NCBI GenBank assembly: GCA_032871835.1
Contig: CM065297.1
Location: 13,348,098-13,412,097 of the forward strand
Length of the DNA: 64,000 nucleotides
Reading direction: 5' to 3'
From: Dipteronia dyeriana
Lineage: Eukaryota > Streptophyta > Magnoliopsida > Sapindales > Sapindaceae
Made by a program: the position numbers and the translations under genes. The notes under the pieces were generated by a model. That model was not told the DNA's origin, searched no databases, and was given only the letters and a program-made list of their open reading frames with translations. This document shows positions 11,146 through 22,499 of the stretch, piece by piece (the stretch's first letter is position 1; the number at the start of each line of letters is the position of its first letter).

Positions 11146-12773
11146 TATTGGGATTATGCTTGATAGCAAGAGTGTAATATTGTATTTGACAATCTTTTCA
11201 TATTAATAAAGTGATTTCTAGTTTAACAAATCTTATAGCATTTGCTTAATTATTATAATTGTCAAAATTAAATAATCATAAGGTCAAAAGACTATGAGAA
11301 AAGAAAAATTGTTCATACATCTAGATATGTATGAGGTAGACACAATTCTTTAGTTAGTCTTGAATAATATTCACAACTTAAGATAAAAGGTTGGGCGCCT
11401 TTATCTTGTTAAAGTTGTAGATTCTTTTGCTAGCATTTGAGTGGGATCAAATGTGTTATGATGAGTCTAAAATCATCAAAGTGTGGTGTCTATGGGCTAA
11501 AGAATCTAGTGCACTGGGTGCATTGAATAAGAACACAATGAAATACTTTATCTAGAAACGTCAATGGATAAAAGTTTTCATTTGAATACAATCAGAGAGT
11601 CTATCTCAATCCTGAGATAAATGATGGACTTATGGTTGCAAGTGTTATCATTTGAGCTATCAATGAGTATGATTATATAGCATAGTCTATCCTCGATAGT
11701 TTAGTGGTATTCATTTGTTAATCGATAGAGGGCATCATTTATAGATATGGACATCGTGGCTCTATTTATTAAATAAGAGTAGAATACCATCATATGGATA
11801 TTTTGAGGTATTGGATATTAAATTTTAACATTAAGTTTTCAATAGTGTCTATTGAAACGTGGCTTCTAGACAAGTCAAAATATCCAAGTTTAAAATGTGG
11901 TCATATGAGTAAATATGGTAACTTGGAGAGCTATAGGTGGTCTATGAGCTCTTGGCAATTACATGTATTCTTCACGAGGATACACTTTCTTTAATAAGTT
12001 GTTTAGGGTATGAATAAGTAACATCAACTTATTCTATCTTTATTTTTAGTTCTTTAGCGGAATGAACTAAAATTAAATAGATCGGACCTAAGTGAATCAT
12101 TTGTTAATTGTGATTGGGTTGTGTCTATTAGAGCTTAAATCTAGATAGCCCGCCAAGATCTCCAATCCACACGAACTTGCATGGATCACTTGATATATTC
12201 TATCGGACAGTTCCATCTAGAATTGTATTGAGGCATATGGACTTGTTTCTTTTTGTAAGAATGAGTCTAGTTCACATGTGGATTTTTTTAAAAGGTCAAA
12301 TGGATTTAATAAAATAATAAAATAATATATTGGCCCATATATATGAGTTGGGCGGCAAGACTATTTAGAATAGCTTAATTATATTATATTATTTTATTAT
12401 TTAATTAAATCGAAATTAATTAATTTGGTGATTAATTAATTATTTAATTAAAAGTCAAAATCTATTTCCTAGTAGGAGATAGTCTCCTAAAATTATACTA
12501 TTGTTGGTAGTATAATTAATATTAAAGACTATATTTGATAAGTAGATAAATAAAAGGAATTATTTATCTAATCAAATTAGGAAGTCTTTAATATGATTAC
12601 AAATACACTATTGTGTTGGATTAAGAGTCTTGGTGTAGGATAAAATTCCTTTTTGAAAAGAATTCTTAACCACCAAGTAAATCAACCTAAGGAAAGGATT
12701 CTTAACTACCAAGTAAATCATTCTTAGGAAAAGATTAAGTCTCATAATTGAATTCTATAGAAATTCGTCCAGC

Positions 12774-12822
<49 letters not shown>

Positions 12823-13513
12823 AGGATAGAATTCTTTTTAGATAAGGATTCTTAACTACAAAAAAAATCCATCTAAGGAAAGGATTCTTGCCAACCAAGT
12901 AAATCCTTCTTGGGAGAGAAAAAATGATCCAATATATATATGTTAGGAAATTCGGCCAGCCCTAAGGTTTTCTATGATAGGAATTTCGGCCAAGCTAAGC
13001 AAATTTCAAGAAGAGAATTTGTCATAGCAAGAAAGAATTTTGAGGGAGAAAAAATTAGTTTTTGCTCTAGACAAAATTCGATCAACTCATGGATATAGGG
13101 TGTAGAATTCGGCCAAGGAGAAAAGAGAAAAAGAGAATGTTTTTGTTTTTGATAGTACACTAGTATCCATTACATCAAAAGGGTTTTGTGTACAAAATCA
13201 AATTGGATTCACGTGAGTTTCAATCAATTAGATTGATAATTCTCAAGTAACCGGACGTTCTTGGATTTTTCTCTTGGAGGATAATTTTAACTAACAAAGA
13301 TTGTTTTTTTGTTTGTTTCCATCCTCAGGTATACAATTTAAAGAAAGGGAGCCCACACTCCTATGTGATTCACGTTCGTGAATGGATTGGAAGATCTTGC
13401 GGATTCAATTCAGCGCTGGTTCAATCGTCACGAGAAAAAGGTGCGTCACTTTTTATATACATCAGTTAATCTAGGGTTAAGGTTCTTATTAGTCAAAGAG
13501 AAAATTTTTATTT
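11146..13513 (+). repeat. 3' LTR of copia F (main part)
   Basis: It starts TATTGGGATTATGC after the purine tract at about 11134-11144. Copia G has TGTTGGGATTATGC at 62233, so the first G of TG has mutated. The two LTRs match over more than 1.7 kb. It contains a (TA)n run at about 12777-12820 and several GGATTCTTAACNACCAAGTAAATC-like repeats around 12650-12920. Its last 62 bp lie beyond gypsy B at 25537-25598. The full length is about 2.4 kb, long for a copia LTR. Confidence 0.85.
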
Positions 13514-13518
13514 ATACG
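13514..13518. repeat. Target-site duplication of gypsy B (left)
   Basis: ATACG here and at 25532-25536 flank the two LTR ends exactly. This is the cleanest insertion signature in the window. Confidence 0.95.
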
Positions 13519-14672
13519 TGTTAACGGGAAATTCGACCAGGGTGAGGAATTACAGCTAACACCCTCAAGACCACTACCACGGAGGTGGTGGTCGGGGTCG
13601 GTACCTTTGATACCTAACCTGCTTAGATAGGAATGAAGATTTGTATAATAATGGCAAACGGTAGCTTTTTATTATTGATCACTTTGATACACAATTATTT
13701 CTCATACGCTATCTGGGACGTAGGAAGGTGGTCGCTTTATACTTGTCAAATAGTGGAAACAACGACGGTCGTGTTCTGATTACAGAATTTAGGCCCTCAT
13801 CTCCTCTTTGTCTATATGTAGTCTTTCTCTCCTTTTCTCTATTACCATGCTTGGCCCTATTTATATTTGGTCCAAGTAAGTTTTAATTTTTCAAATATCC
13901 TGAAACGATCCCATGAATCCGTTCCCTTCTTATCGGGCAAGATTCGTTATTTGAATTTGAATTGTTAACAGATTCGATGATATCGTTGACAGTGATACGT
14001 TTGTTTCCTTTTTGGAGTCAAACTCATTACTTACACGTATATGGGATTAATGTTGTTTGTTACGTAGATTTGATCCTGTGTGTACTCACGACACTTTCTC
14101 TATGGAGGTCGCTGAACTAACTAGTCATTGTCTTATAGAGCGAGGTAGATCCATGCTTTGGAGCTATTCAGAGAAGTTTGGGATAGACTCGTGGGCACTT
14201 ACTAGAGTTAGTGTAGACTAGGCAAGATTCTTCTTTCATGCCCAACAGGAATGACGGGCTTCTAGAGAGGTTGGTGGGCTTCTATCTTAGGTTACAAATC
14301 AAACTTGACTTCGGGAATTGCCCAAGAATAGAAGTAGCTTACTTTTGTTCGCGTCGGGCTTTGCTTCAAGTGCTTCCTAAGTTCAACGATCTTTTCTTGC
14401 TTTCACGGGGTGGTTTTGGAGCCCAATCTCAGGAGCCGAGATTCTTGGATAGGTGGCCTCGAGAAGCCCGGATTTCCATGTTCATGCTTAGGCTCGACCT
14501 GGTCATGCCCAACTTTATCCCCGATAGCTCCAAAGCCCGACCGACCTTCCCTACTCTGGTGGGGTAGCTTTATGGTCTGCCCGGGGTCTCATGAATATCG
14601 AATTTGGGTTTTGATTCGTACCAGGAGAGTGGAAAATTTCTCTTTGACCCTAGCCATATTTTACTATTAACA
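13519..14672 (-). repeat. 3' LTR of gypsy B
   Basis: It is 1154 bp, starting TGTTAACGGGAAATTCG and ending TACTATTAACA on the top strand. It matches 24396-25531 throughout, with one roughly 25-bp length difference near 14255-14280. Confidence 0.95.
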
Positions 14673-14690
14673 GAAGTCCCCTCTGACTTG
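14673..14690 (-). other. Polypurine tract region of gypsy B
   Basis: On the minus strand this reads CAAGTCAGAGGGGACTTC and directly precedes the 3' LTR. The same string precedes the 3' LTR of gypsy C at 38538-38555. AGAGGGGA is the likely plus-strand primer. Confidence 0.75.
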
Positions 14691-16061
14691 AACACTGGAG
14701 GTAGATTTGGGGTTGGAGTCAGATTCCCTATTTATTTGGGAAATTTTCCATTAAAAGCATTTACTGGGAATCTTTGAATAGAATCTTCTTATTAACTGCT
14801 CAGGTGACGTGTCAAACTTGGATTGGTATACTCCTCGAGGAAAACCCGGTTGTGTTACGGCCCCCTTCGTTGTTAGAGGTGATCTTTCCGAGGTTGTCGC
14901 CAACTTCATTACAACCCTAATTTCTATTCAAACTCAAATTCACTGCCTCTCTCTCTCACGTATCCTTCCAATTTCAAATTTTCAAACTTCATCTCTCTCG
15001 CTATCATTTCTAACCTCATCATCGTCTTTCATCTACCTCATAACTCTCCTTATTTAGCAATATCGAACTCTTCTGATAGCATTGAAGCCTTGGTTGAGGG
15101 CACCGTTGACTCTAACTTGGTTCCTCGAAAGCGGGTGCGAGGAATCTTGAGCGATGAGGACTCTTCCCCGGTCCGTCAGCGCCGTCGTTCTAGTAAGAAT
15201 GTCTCAATCAGTTTTGGCTTGTCAAATCAACCTGACAACCCTCCGAACCTGGTTCATGAAGATTCTGATGTAGAAGGGAGGGATGACTTTGCTAGAAGGG
15301 ATCAAGTTACGATAGTCGGTCCTCTTCCGGTGGAGCTTCCGCCATATGACTTGAGGGTCATCCCCAACTCCACTATTGACCCTGACTCCCTCAATCGTAT
15401 AAGATCCAAGTACGGTATTCCTGATAGCATTTCTTTTGCCATCACTTACAGAGACTACAACTTCTTTAACCCTGCCGAGGGAATTCTTCCAATAATTCTT
15501 CCAATTCACGTGGCGGCCCTCGAGAGTGGGGTTAGGCTTCCCCTCCACCCTACACTGCGGTAGGCCCTCAATGCTCTTCAACTAGCTCCTCTTCAGTTGA
15601 TGCCTAGCTTCTGGAGGCACCTAATCGGCTTCCTTATGTTGTGGAAGGAGCAGTGTGAGCTCAGCAAGATAACCCGGGAGCCAGGAGTAGAGGAGTTGGC
15701 TTTCCTCTTCCAATCGGAAGTTTAGCCCGGGTCCCCCGAGGTCAATTCTATGCTAAAGCCAAGAACAAGCTTAAATTCATCATTCCTAGAGCTTCAAGGA
15801 AAGACCTAACCTGGAATGAGGAATGGATACTGGCCGGTGGTGACTGGGGGAGCTCGATCTTCATATGTGGGCACGAGTTCAAGGTCTCTACGGCTTTCAA
15901 TGATAAACTAGCATGGGATCGGGACTTCTTACCCGCTGAATCTGAAATGGTGTTGAGAGCAATCCTTGCCAGGAACTATCTGAATTTGAAGTATCATATC
16001 GCCGATCCCTTCGATTCCAACAGGGTGAATCAATATTTACGGATGTCCAATGCTACCCCTC

Positions 16062-16146
16062 GTAAGTAATCTCAAGTTATTTTGCTTTGTTCTGTTAGCT
16101 GGTTTGCTTCTTACATCTTTTTTAACAGTTTTTGTTGTTGCTCCAG
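16062..16146 (+). other. Putative intron 1 of the gypsy B antisense gene
   Basis: GTAAGT at 16062 matches the plant donor consensus. A T-rich tract leads to TTGCTCCAG ending 16146. The same acceptor context occurs in gypsy C (minus strand, ending at 35464). At 85 bp it is a normal size for a small plant intron. Confidence 0.65.
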
Positions 16147-16632
16147 CTTACCGTGAAGCTCAGCAAGCTCGGACCCCTCCCCCTCCTGCTAGATTGTCTT
16201 GGGGGGTCTTCTATTCCAACTGCTACTTCACCTACTTCAGCTCCATCTCCTACTCAAGCTAGGTCCTATATGGCTATTCTTGCATCGCGGGCTTCCAAGG
16301 TGCTAAGCAAAGGAGGTCCTACCTCCGAGGTTGTTAATACGACCACCTCTACCACTTCATCAGTAGTTCCTGCTACAGTTAGAGCCTTTTCAGTCACATT
16401 ACCCACTTCCTCGACCGACCCATCAGTACCCCAATTAGTTCAGGCTACGGGGGGTCCCGAAGCTGGTATTTTTGAGACTCCTCCTTCTCGCCCCCACTAT
16501 CAATCGGGCTCGATCGACCAGGATGTGGTTGTAAAGCATTTCGTTGCGTCTTGCCCGGGTGGTGGGATTTCTGGGATGGCTTCAATACCTGTGGACATCA
16601 TGCTCATCAAGGGGTCTACCCTCCTGGTCGAG

Positions 16633-16703
16633 GTAGTCATCGCCTTTATTTTCTGTTATCGCGAGTTTTGATTGCTTTCTAACCTTTGTTTCATACTTTG
16701 CAG
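16633..16703 (+). other. Putative intron 2 of the gypsy B antisense gene
   Basis: CGAG precedes GTAGTC (donor 16633) and ATACTTTGCAG ends at 16703, followed by GCTTTCAAGTTTAA. Gypsy C has the same exon edges on its minus strand (donor GTAATC at 34949, acceptor TTTATAG at 34880, then GCCTTCAAATTTCAA). Conservation of both edges supports real splicing. Confidence 0.7.
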
Positions 16704-17545
16704 GCTTTCAAGTTTAATGTCATAATGGGTCAACAGGTATCCCTTCTCCGTGATTGGGCTGCCTATGCTGAAGATGAAACTGAAAGGGTTATGGGACTTC
16801 TCGCGCAAGCTCGCTCACTTGTAGAGGAGATGACTTCTAATCAGAAGGAAATAGAGACTGAACTGAGCGAGCTTCGTTGTGACCATGAGAGGGTGAAATG
16901 ATCCTTTGACCAAGAAACCCTCAAGTCAGAGCGGCGAGCTAGGCAGAGAGACTCTTGGAAGGCCGAAGCTAAAAAGCTGGATTCCGAGAATCAGATATGC
17001 ATGCCCAGAATGCCAAGCTCCAAGTCGAGGTGGACGCCTCCTTTAGCGAATGATACTTCTATGCTTCTTACCAGGTCACTGAAGCCCTTCTCCATCCCTT
17101 CGACTTGTCAATTATTGCTAACTAGGATAGGGAGGAGATATTGGCCAAGGTCGCAGAGATGTTTCGCCCCTTAGGTGACGATTTTGATCCCTCAAGTGTG
17201 GCCGAAGCCGGAAAGAAACCAATTGAGTTAGACCTTCCTCAATCTTCTCTCGTCTTCCTAATGTCAGGTCCCGACGAATCCTCGATTGTGGTTTTACCCA
17301 TGGAGCTGAAAGAAGATCTTACAGAAGCCCGAGGTCCCCTTATGGTGGCTTCAAGGGAAGAGCCAGTAGAAGGGGGAATCATGCCAGAGTCAATGGCCAA
17401 CCTTCTTGATGTAGCCATACCTCCTGAGGTCATGGCGGTGGTCTATGAGGTCGTGGAGGAGGACCCAACTGAGCAACAAATCGTTGAAGGGCATCCCCAA
17501 GGCGAGGTGGCAAACCAGGATGAGCGACCATCGGAAAGGGAATGA

Positions 17546-17985
17546 GGGAGCGAGGTTCATCCTGAGGAGGGAGAAGCTAGAAAAAATCAGGAAGATGCAA
17601 AAATTTGAACCCATCTTCCTGCAACTTGTTTTTAATGCCCGAAAAGGGGGGTGGGCACCCCATCTTTACTCATGATTGATTATTATTCTTTTTCTTTTTG
17701 TAGCCCGGAACCAGGAGTTAGGCTCCCTATTCGATTGTTGTAGCCTTACCGGGGATAGGCTCTCCAATTTATCAATGAAATTAAGCTCTTAGACTTGGTT
17801 CAAATTCTGATTTGCATGTAGGTTCAGCCCCTGTAGCAACCTGATTTAGCTCGGGAAAAGTAACAAGATAAGAAAACTGCTTAAGTGTGAACGTTTGCAG
17901 CTCGGTGACTTTGGTTGACAGTCTCCTTGTTTGATCGTAGACCATGAGCTTCTTCAGGGGTTATAGCCCGAATGAGGTATCTACG
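17546..17985. other. Spacer between antisense gene and tandem array in gypsy B
   Basis: This is non-coding element DNA following the acidic end of the antisense gene. It has a (CCCG)GGGGTGGGCACCCC-like stem region near 17645-17662, also seen in C near 33905. No gene is seen. Confidence 0.5.
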
Positions 17986-17989
17986 AGAA

Positions 17990-18770
17990 CTATCTAACCC
18001 TCTCTTAGGCTGGGAGGGCTACCGCGCTCTTAAACTTGAGTCCTTCATGGGGGGTAGTAACCAGACCAAGGCATCAAGAGGGCTATCTAGCTATTTCCTG
18101 GCCTTCGAGATCTGGATGGAAATTGTGCTCAGACTATTCTTGAGGGAGGTAGCCTGACCAAGGTGTCTGGAGGGCTATCCAGTTATTTCCTGGTCTCTAG
18201 ATCTGGATGGAAATTACGCTCTTATACTCACACTCTTCTTGGGGGTGGTAGCCTGACCAAGGCATCAGGAGGGCTATCTAGCTATTTCTTGGTCTCGAGA
18301 TCTGGATGGCAATTATGCTCTTACACTCAGGCCCTTCTTGGGGCTGCTAGCCTGACCAAGGCATTAGGAGGGCTATCTAGCTATTTCCTGGTCTTGAGAT
18401 ATGGATGGCAATTGTGCTCTTATACTCAGACCCTTCTTGGGGGTAGTAGCCCGACCAAGGCATCAAGAGGGCTATCTAGCTATTTCCTGGTCTCGAGATC
18501 TGGATGGAAATTGTGCTCTTATACACATACCCTTATTGGGGGTGGTATCCCAACCAAGGCATCAGGAGGGCTATCTATCTATTTCCTGGTCTCGAGATCT
18601 AGATGCCAATTATGCCCTTACACTAAGACCCTTCTTGGGGGTGGTAGCCCGACCAAGGCATCAGGAGGGCTATCTAGCTATTTCATGGTCTCGAGATCTG
18701 GATGGAAATTGTGCACTTACACTCAGACCCTTCTCCGCGGGGGGTAGTGCCTGACCAAAGCGTCAGGAGT
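17990..18770. repeat. 99-bp tandem repeat array in the 3' region of gypsy B
   Basis: GGGCTATCTAGCTATTTC-type blocks recur at about 18079, 18169, 18267, 18368, 18467, 18567 and 18666. The last four intervals are about 99 bp. Because 99 is divisible by three, several frames stay open and give 33-residue repeats, but the sequence lies between pol and the antisense gene and is most likely non-coding. Gypsy C carries three to four copies of the same unit at 33010-33410 in the same element-relative orientation. Confidence 0.88.
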
Positions 18771-18929
18771 AGCGAGAAGGCTTCCCCGGCTAACCCTTGG
18801 TCTTGGAATGATAATGTCGAATTTTCCACGTAAACCCAAATAATTGTAGAACATAGTTGAAGATGGAGAAAACAAGAAAATAGGCTTTATTGATAAATGG
18901 GTTTGAGTACATTATTGCCGAAGATTAAA

Positions 18930-19790
18930 AACTAGGTGGAGGTAGCCTTCTCATGAGTCCCATGTTCAAGGGTAGAATTTTCTTAAGTGATCTGCATTCC
19001 AAATATGATCGACGAGTCAGCCATTTATGTCATCGAGCTTGTATGCCCCCTTACGGATCACCACTTTTACTTGGTATGGCCCTTCCCAGTTGGGCCCCAG
19101 AACTCCATCTGACCTCTTCCTGGTATTTGACGTTACTTTTCTGAGAACTAGGTTCCTTTCCTAAAAGTTTCAGGCTTTTACCCTCTTGTTAAAGTACTTG
19201 GCAATTCTGCTCTGGTAAACTGCTATTTTCTCAACTGCTTGACCCTGCTTTTCTTCCAAGAGATCCAAGCTAGCTAGGAGCTTATCCTCGTTGCTTTATG
19301 GTTCAAAATGTTGGACCTTAAAGGACGTCAGTTTGTGCTCGATGGGAAGAACTGCTTCAACCCCAAAGGCTAGAGAATAAGGCGTTTCTCCGGTGGCTGT
19401 TCTTCTCGTGGTGCTTCGTAGGATCGTACTAAGTTCCTTACGTCTTGATGGATGGTTGGCCAATAGTACTCTATGCGGAGCACTTGGCATGCTAGAGCCC
19501 TCCCCCTCAAGTGTGGTTCCCGCATTCCCCGGAGTGGACCTCTCTCAATGCCTATTTGGAGTCTTTCGAATGTAAAAATCGAAGTAGAGGAAGGGACATG
19601 CCCCTCCTATACAAGTAACCATTTACCAAGCAATACCGGACTGAGAGCCTCTTGATTTTCCTAGCTTGGTAGGGCTCTCCGAGAAGTCTCCCTTCTTGAA
19701 GATGATCCACTATTGGATCCATCCAGCATGGCTGCCGATCTAGGGTATAAGTCTCATTTCCTGCCATTGTACTGGGTTAGGGAATCACTT
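18930..19790 (-). pseudogene. Gypsy B integrase, catalytic core deleted
   Basis: On the minus strand, 19767-19552 encodes the N-terminal segment (YTLDRQPCWMDPIV, SVRYCLVNGYLYRRG). It continues, with frameshifts, into the zinc-finger region up to about 19420. There it jumps to the TTRRTATGETPYSLAFGVE block that lies after the catalytic core in gypsy C. The whole core with the three catalytic acidic residues (present in C at about 31990-32410) is missing here, a loss of roughly 0.4 kb. The C-terminal part (IEHKLTSF, then a degenerate tail to about 18935) remains. Confidence 0.85.
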
Positions 19791-20700
19791 GAAGAGGGAC
19801 CCTTTGGGGTAAGGTCTGGCCACCATTTACAACTATCTTGGCTAGGACGTCAGCCCGCCGATTCTGTTGTCGAGGTACCTACTCGATCTTAAATCCTTTA
19901 AACTTGCTCTTAAGCTGTTGGACTAGCTTCAGGTAGGCGATCATGTTATCCCCTTTTTCCTGATAATCCCTAGAAACTTGGTTGACTATGAGCAACGAGT
20001 CACTTCTGACCTGCAGGTAGTCGACCCCGAGCTCTGCGACCATCCTTATCCCCGCTAAGAGGGCTTCATACTCATCTTCATTATTAGTGGCTTTGAATTC
20101 AATCTGAAACATTGACAACACTCGGCCCTTTCTAGGTCGATTAAAACTATGCCCGCTCCTTCTCCAGCTTGCTCGGAGTCTTCATATGTGTAAAGGATCC
20201 ATGATTTACAGCCTTCTGGCTAGCTGCCAGATTCTGGAGTCTTCTTGGGGGCTGTGTTCGTTGCTGCGGAGGTTGATTGGCCCAGGGGTATTAAGAGCTC
20301 TTCTATAAAGTCCGCCAGAGCCTGGGCTTTAATTTCCGTCCTAGGCTTATACCTTAAATCAAACTGGGTGAGTTCTAGGGCCCACAAGACCAATCTTTTA
20401 GATATGTCCGTCCTCTATAAAAACTGGTGGAGAGGTTGGTCCGTCACTACTGTTACTGAATGAGCCTGGAAGTAGGGACGGAGCTTTCTCACCGAGGTCA
20501 CCAAAGTATAAGCGAGCTTCTCCAAAAGGGTGTAGTTCTTCTCGGTCTTGGTTAGAGCATGGCTTAAATAGTAGACAGGCCACTGGACCCTATCCCCATA
20601 TTCCTTGACCAAGGCCCCACTTACTGTAGTTTCTGAAACTGCCAAGTAGATTTGAAGCTCTTCTCAAGGGCTTGGCTTAACCAGTAGCTGAGGGCTTGAC
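19791..20700 (-). pseudogene. Gypsy B RNase H domains (two)
   Basis: Two RNase H-like regions follow RT. The first (20645-20398) carries VSETTVSGALVKEYGD and YYLSHALTKTEKNYTLLEKLAYTLVTSVRKLRPYF-type sequence, the usual gypsy RNase H. The second (about 20240-19879) is the additional domain of Tat elements, with FEFKATNNEDEYEALLAG-like sequence (catalytic Glu) and VRSDSLLIVNQV (catalytic Asp). Here the second domain keeps the segment that gypsy C has lost. Frameshifts separate the two. The extra RNase H is established for Tat elements, and its assignment here is by motif. Confidence 0.85.
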
Positions 20701-21780
20701 ATGTATTTTTTCAAGGCTTGAAAAGCTTGTTCACTTTCATGGATCCATTTCATGTTTCTTCCATACTTAATGGCTTTGAAGAACGGGAGACACTTATTGG
20801 TAGATCGAGAAATGAACATGTTGAGCGCTGCTACCTGTCCGGTAAAGATTTGAACCTATTTTAGCGACGTGGGAGACTCTAAATCCAGGATTGCCTTAAT
20901 ATTTTTTGGGTTAGCCTCTATGCCTCTCTCGTGGACCATGAATCCCTGAAACTTCCCTGCTGTCACTCCAAAGGCACACTTGGAAGGGTTCAATCTCATC
21001 TAGTTCTCCCTTAAGATCATGAAGGTTTTACGAAGGTCGTCTAGATGGCCTTTCGAGGTTGATGACTTTGTGATCATGTATTCGATATACACTTCCATTG
21101 ACCTTCCAATTTTGGGTTTGAACAACCGATTGACTAACCATTGATACGTAGCTCCAACATTTTTAAGCACGAAAGGCATTACATTGTAGCAATATAGACC
21201 CCGTCCGGTGATGAAACTGATCTTTTCCTGGTCGGCGGGGTGCATCATAATTTGATTGTACCGTGAAAATGCATCCATGAACCTCAAGAGCTTGTTCCCG
21301 GAGGTGGAATTGACTAACTGATCACTTTTTGGTAGAGGAAAACTGTCTTTAGGGAATGCCCGAATGAGGTCGGTATAATCGACGCACATGCACCACTTCC
21401 AATTGGCATTTGTGACCATAACCACGTTGGCGATCCATTCGGGGTAGCGTGCTTCTCTGATGAAGCCCGCTTGGGTCTATTTATCTACTTCATCTTAAAC
21501 GACAACATTTCTTTCAGTGTTGAAGTGACGCCTTTTTTGTTTGATGGGTTTGAAGGTCGGATCCATTGCTAATTGGTGAGCATCCAAAGTCATCTGGATC
21601 CCAGGTATTTTGTTATGACTCCAGGCGAAGATGTCATTAAATTCTTTGAGGAGCCCGATCAGGCCCTCCTTCATCCCCGGCTCAAGGGTGGCTCCAACTT
21701 TGATGACTTTTAAGGGGTCGCCTATTCGGATGGGAACCTCTTCCAGCTTATCCACTAGATGGCCGCTGGCCTATTCTCTT
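20700..21780 (-). pseudogene. Gypsy B reverse transcriptase, catalytic motif altered
   Basis: Positions 21755-21495 carry the region before RT (DIFAWSHNKIPGI, then PIKQKRRHFNTERN). Positions 21425-21000 carry the palm, with VDYTDLIRAFPKDSFPLPK, FMDAFSRYNQIMMHPADQEK and the active-site region. Where gypsy C has YVDDM, B has YIEYM, so both catalytic aspartates of the motif are lost. Between 21495 and 21425 the frame is broken by a stop. The thumb region to about 20700 is readable only in pieces. The enzyme would be inactive. Confidence 0.9.
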
Positions 21781-21782
21781 CT

Positions 21783-22400
21783 CTACTCCTTCTCATCTGG
21801 CACTACAGGGTCGTCCTTGGGGAAGTTTATGGGTCCTACATCTTCCAAAGTCAACACTTGTGCTTCCCTGTCCCGGATCTTTGTCACCTGGGCAAATTGT
21901 TTTGCTAGAGCTGTTGGGTTGGCAGACACTGCATAGCATCTCCTGGCTGCCTGCTTGTCGCCTCGAACTTCCCCCACCTTGTCTCCTACTGGGAACTTCA
22001 AGATGTTATGGTAGATGGATATGACCCCTTTCAAGGATAATAAAAACATCCTTCCTAATATTACATTGTAGGCCGATGGGGTATCTACCACTACGAAGTT
22101 TGTCATGATATTCTGCTGGAGAGGCTTGGCGTCGATGATCACTGGTAAGATTTTTAACCCTACGGGTATGACTGAGTCCCTTGTGAACCCATACTGTGGG
22201 GTGGTGCAACTATTGTAACACCACTGTTTCAAGTAAAGTCTTTCCAAGGTGTCTTTAAATAGGACGTCGACGCTGCTGCCTGTGTCGATGAGCACTCGGT
22301 GTATCATGTAGTTGGCAATATGTACTGTGATCACCATATGATCATCATGAGGTAGCATGGTGTTGTAGACATCTGCTTCAGTGAAAATGATCTACGACAA
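21783..22400 (-). pseudogene. Gypsy B aspartic protease
   Basis: The open stretch 22358-21783 (191 codons) encodes a retropepsin with VLIDTGSSVDVLF at about residues 21-33 and the second hydrophobic motif VVDTPSAYNVILGRMFL, where the usual Gly-Arg-Pro has become Gly-Arg-Met. The active-site DTGSS is intact. The upstream part of the domain merges with gag across a stop near 22385. It would cleave the Gag-Pol precursor. RT follows in the same direction after about 30 bases. Confidence 0.9.
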
Positions 22401-22499
22401 CTGGGAGGGGTTGGTCGGACTTTGATCTACCTTGAAGATACCTCGCCCCTCGTCTAAACGAGGGACTTTTCTAGCGTGATTTTTCCTGGAATTGTTGGA

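Larger units (their letters stand above)
15060..17545 (+). pseudogene. Antisense gene (aORF) of gypsy B
   Basis: The gene lies on the strand opposite to gag-pol. Its start codon, ATG in C, is ATA here (15060-15062). Exon 1 (to 16061) encodes a basic NLS-like stretch (PRKRVRG, RQRRRSSKN). A domain follows with ESGVRLPLHPTL and LAPLQLMPSFWRHLIGF, resembling from memory the Pfam family named putative gypsy type transposon (PF04195). Exon 2 (16147-16632) is Ser/Thr/Pro-rich. Exon 3 (from 16704) begins AFKFNVIMGQQV, continues as a charged coiled coil and ends in an acidic Glu/Asp/Pro tail to 17545. Stops occur at 15561, near 15723 and at 16899. The function is unknown. The basic and coiled-coil parts suggest a nuclear, oligomeric protein, but that is inference. 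Confidence 0.75.

Noticed and set aside
12777..12820. (TA)n tract as a regulatory element
   Set aside because: Ordinary microsatellite within the copia F LTR. The copia G LTR has a different length and position.
18163..18747. Repeat protein of 194 residues
   Set aside because: Open only because the tandem unit is 99 bp. Several frames stay open and the units vary in all codon positions. It is listed as a tandem array instead.
17990..18770. CRISPR-like array
   Set aside because: Units are contiguous 99-bp repeats without unique spacers, in a eukaryotic retrotransposon.
20245..20463. Plus-strand ORFs within gypsy B pol, such as this one
   Set aside because: All lie opposite recognisable RNase H, RT or gag coding DNA and show no motif. 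Only the antisense gene upstream (15060-17545) is supported.
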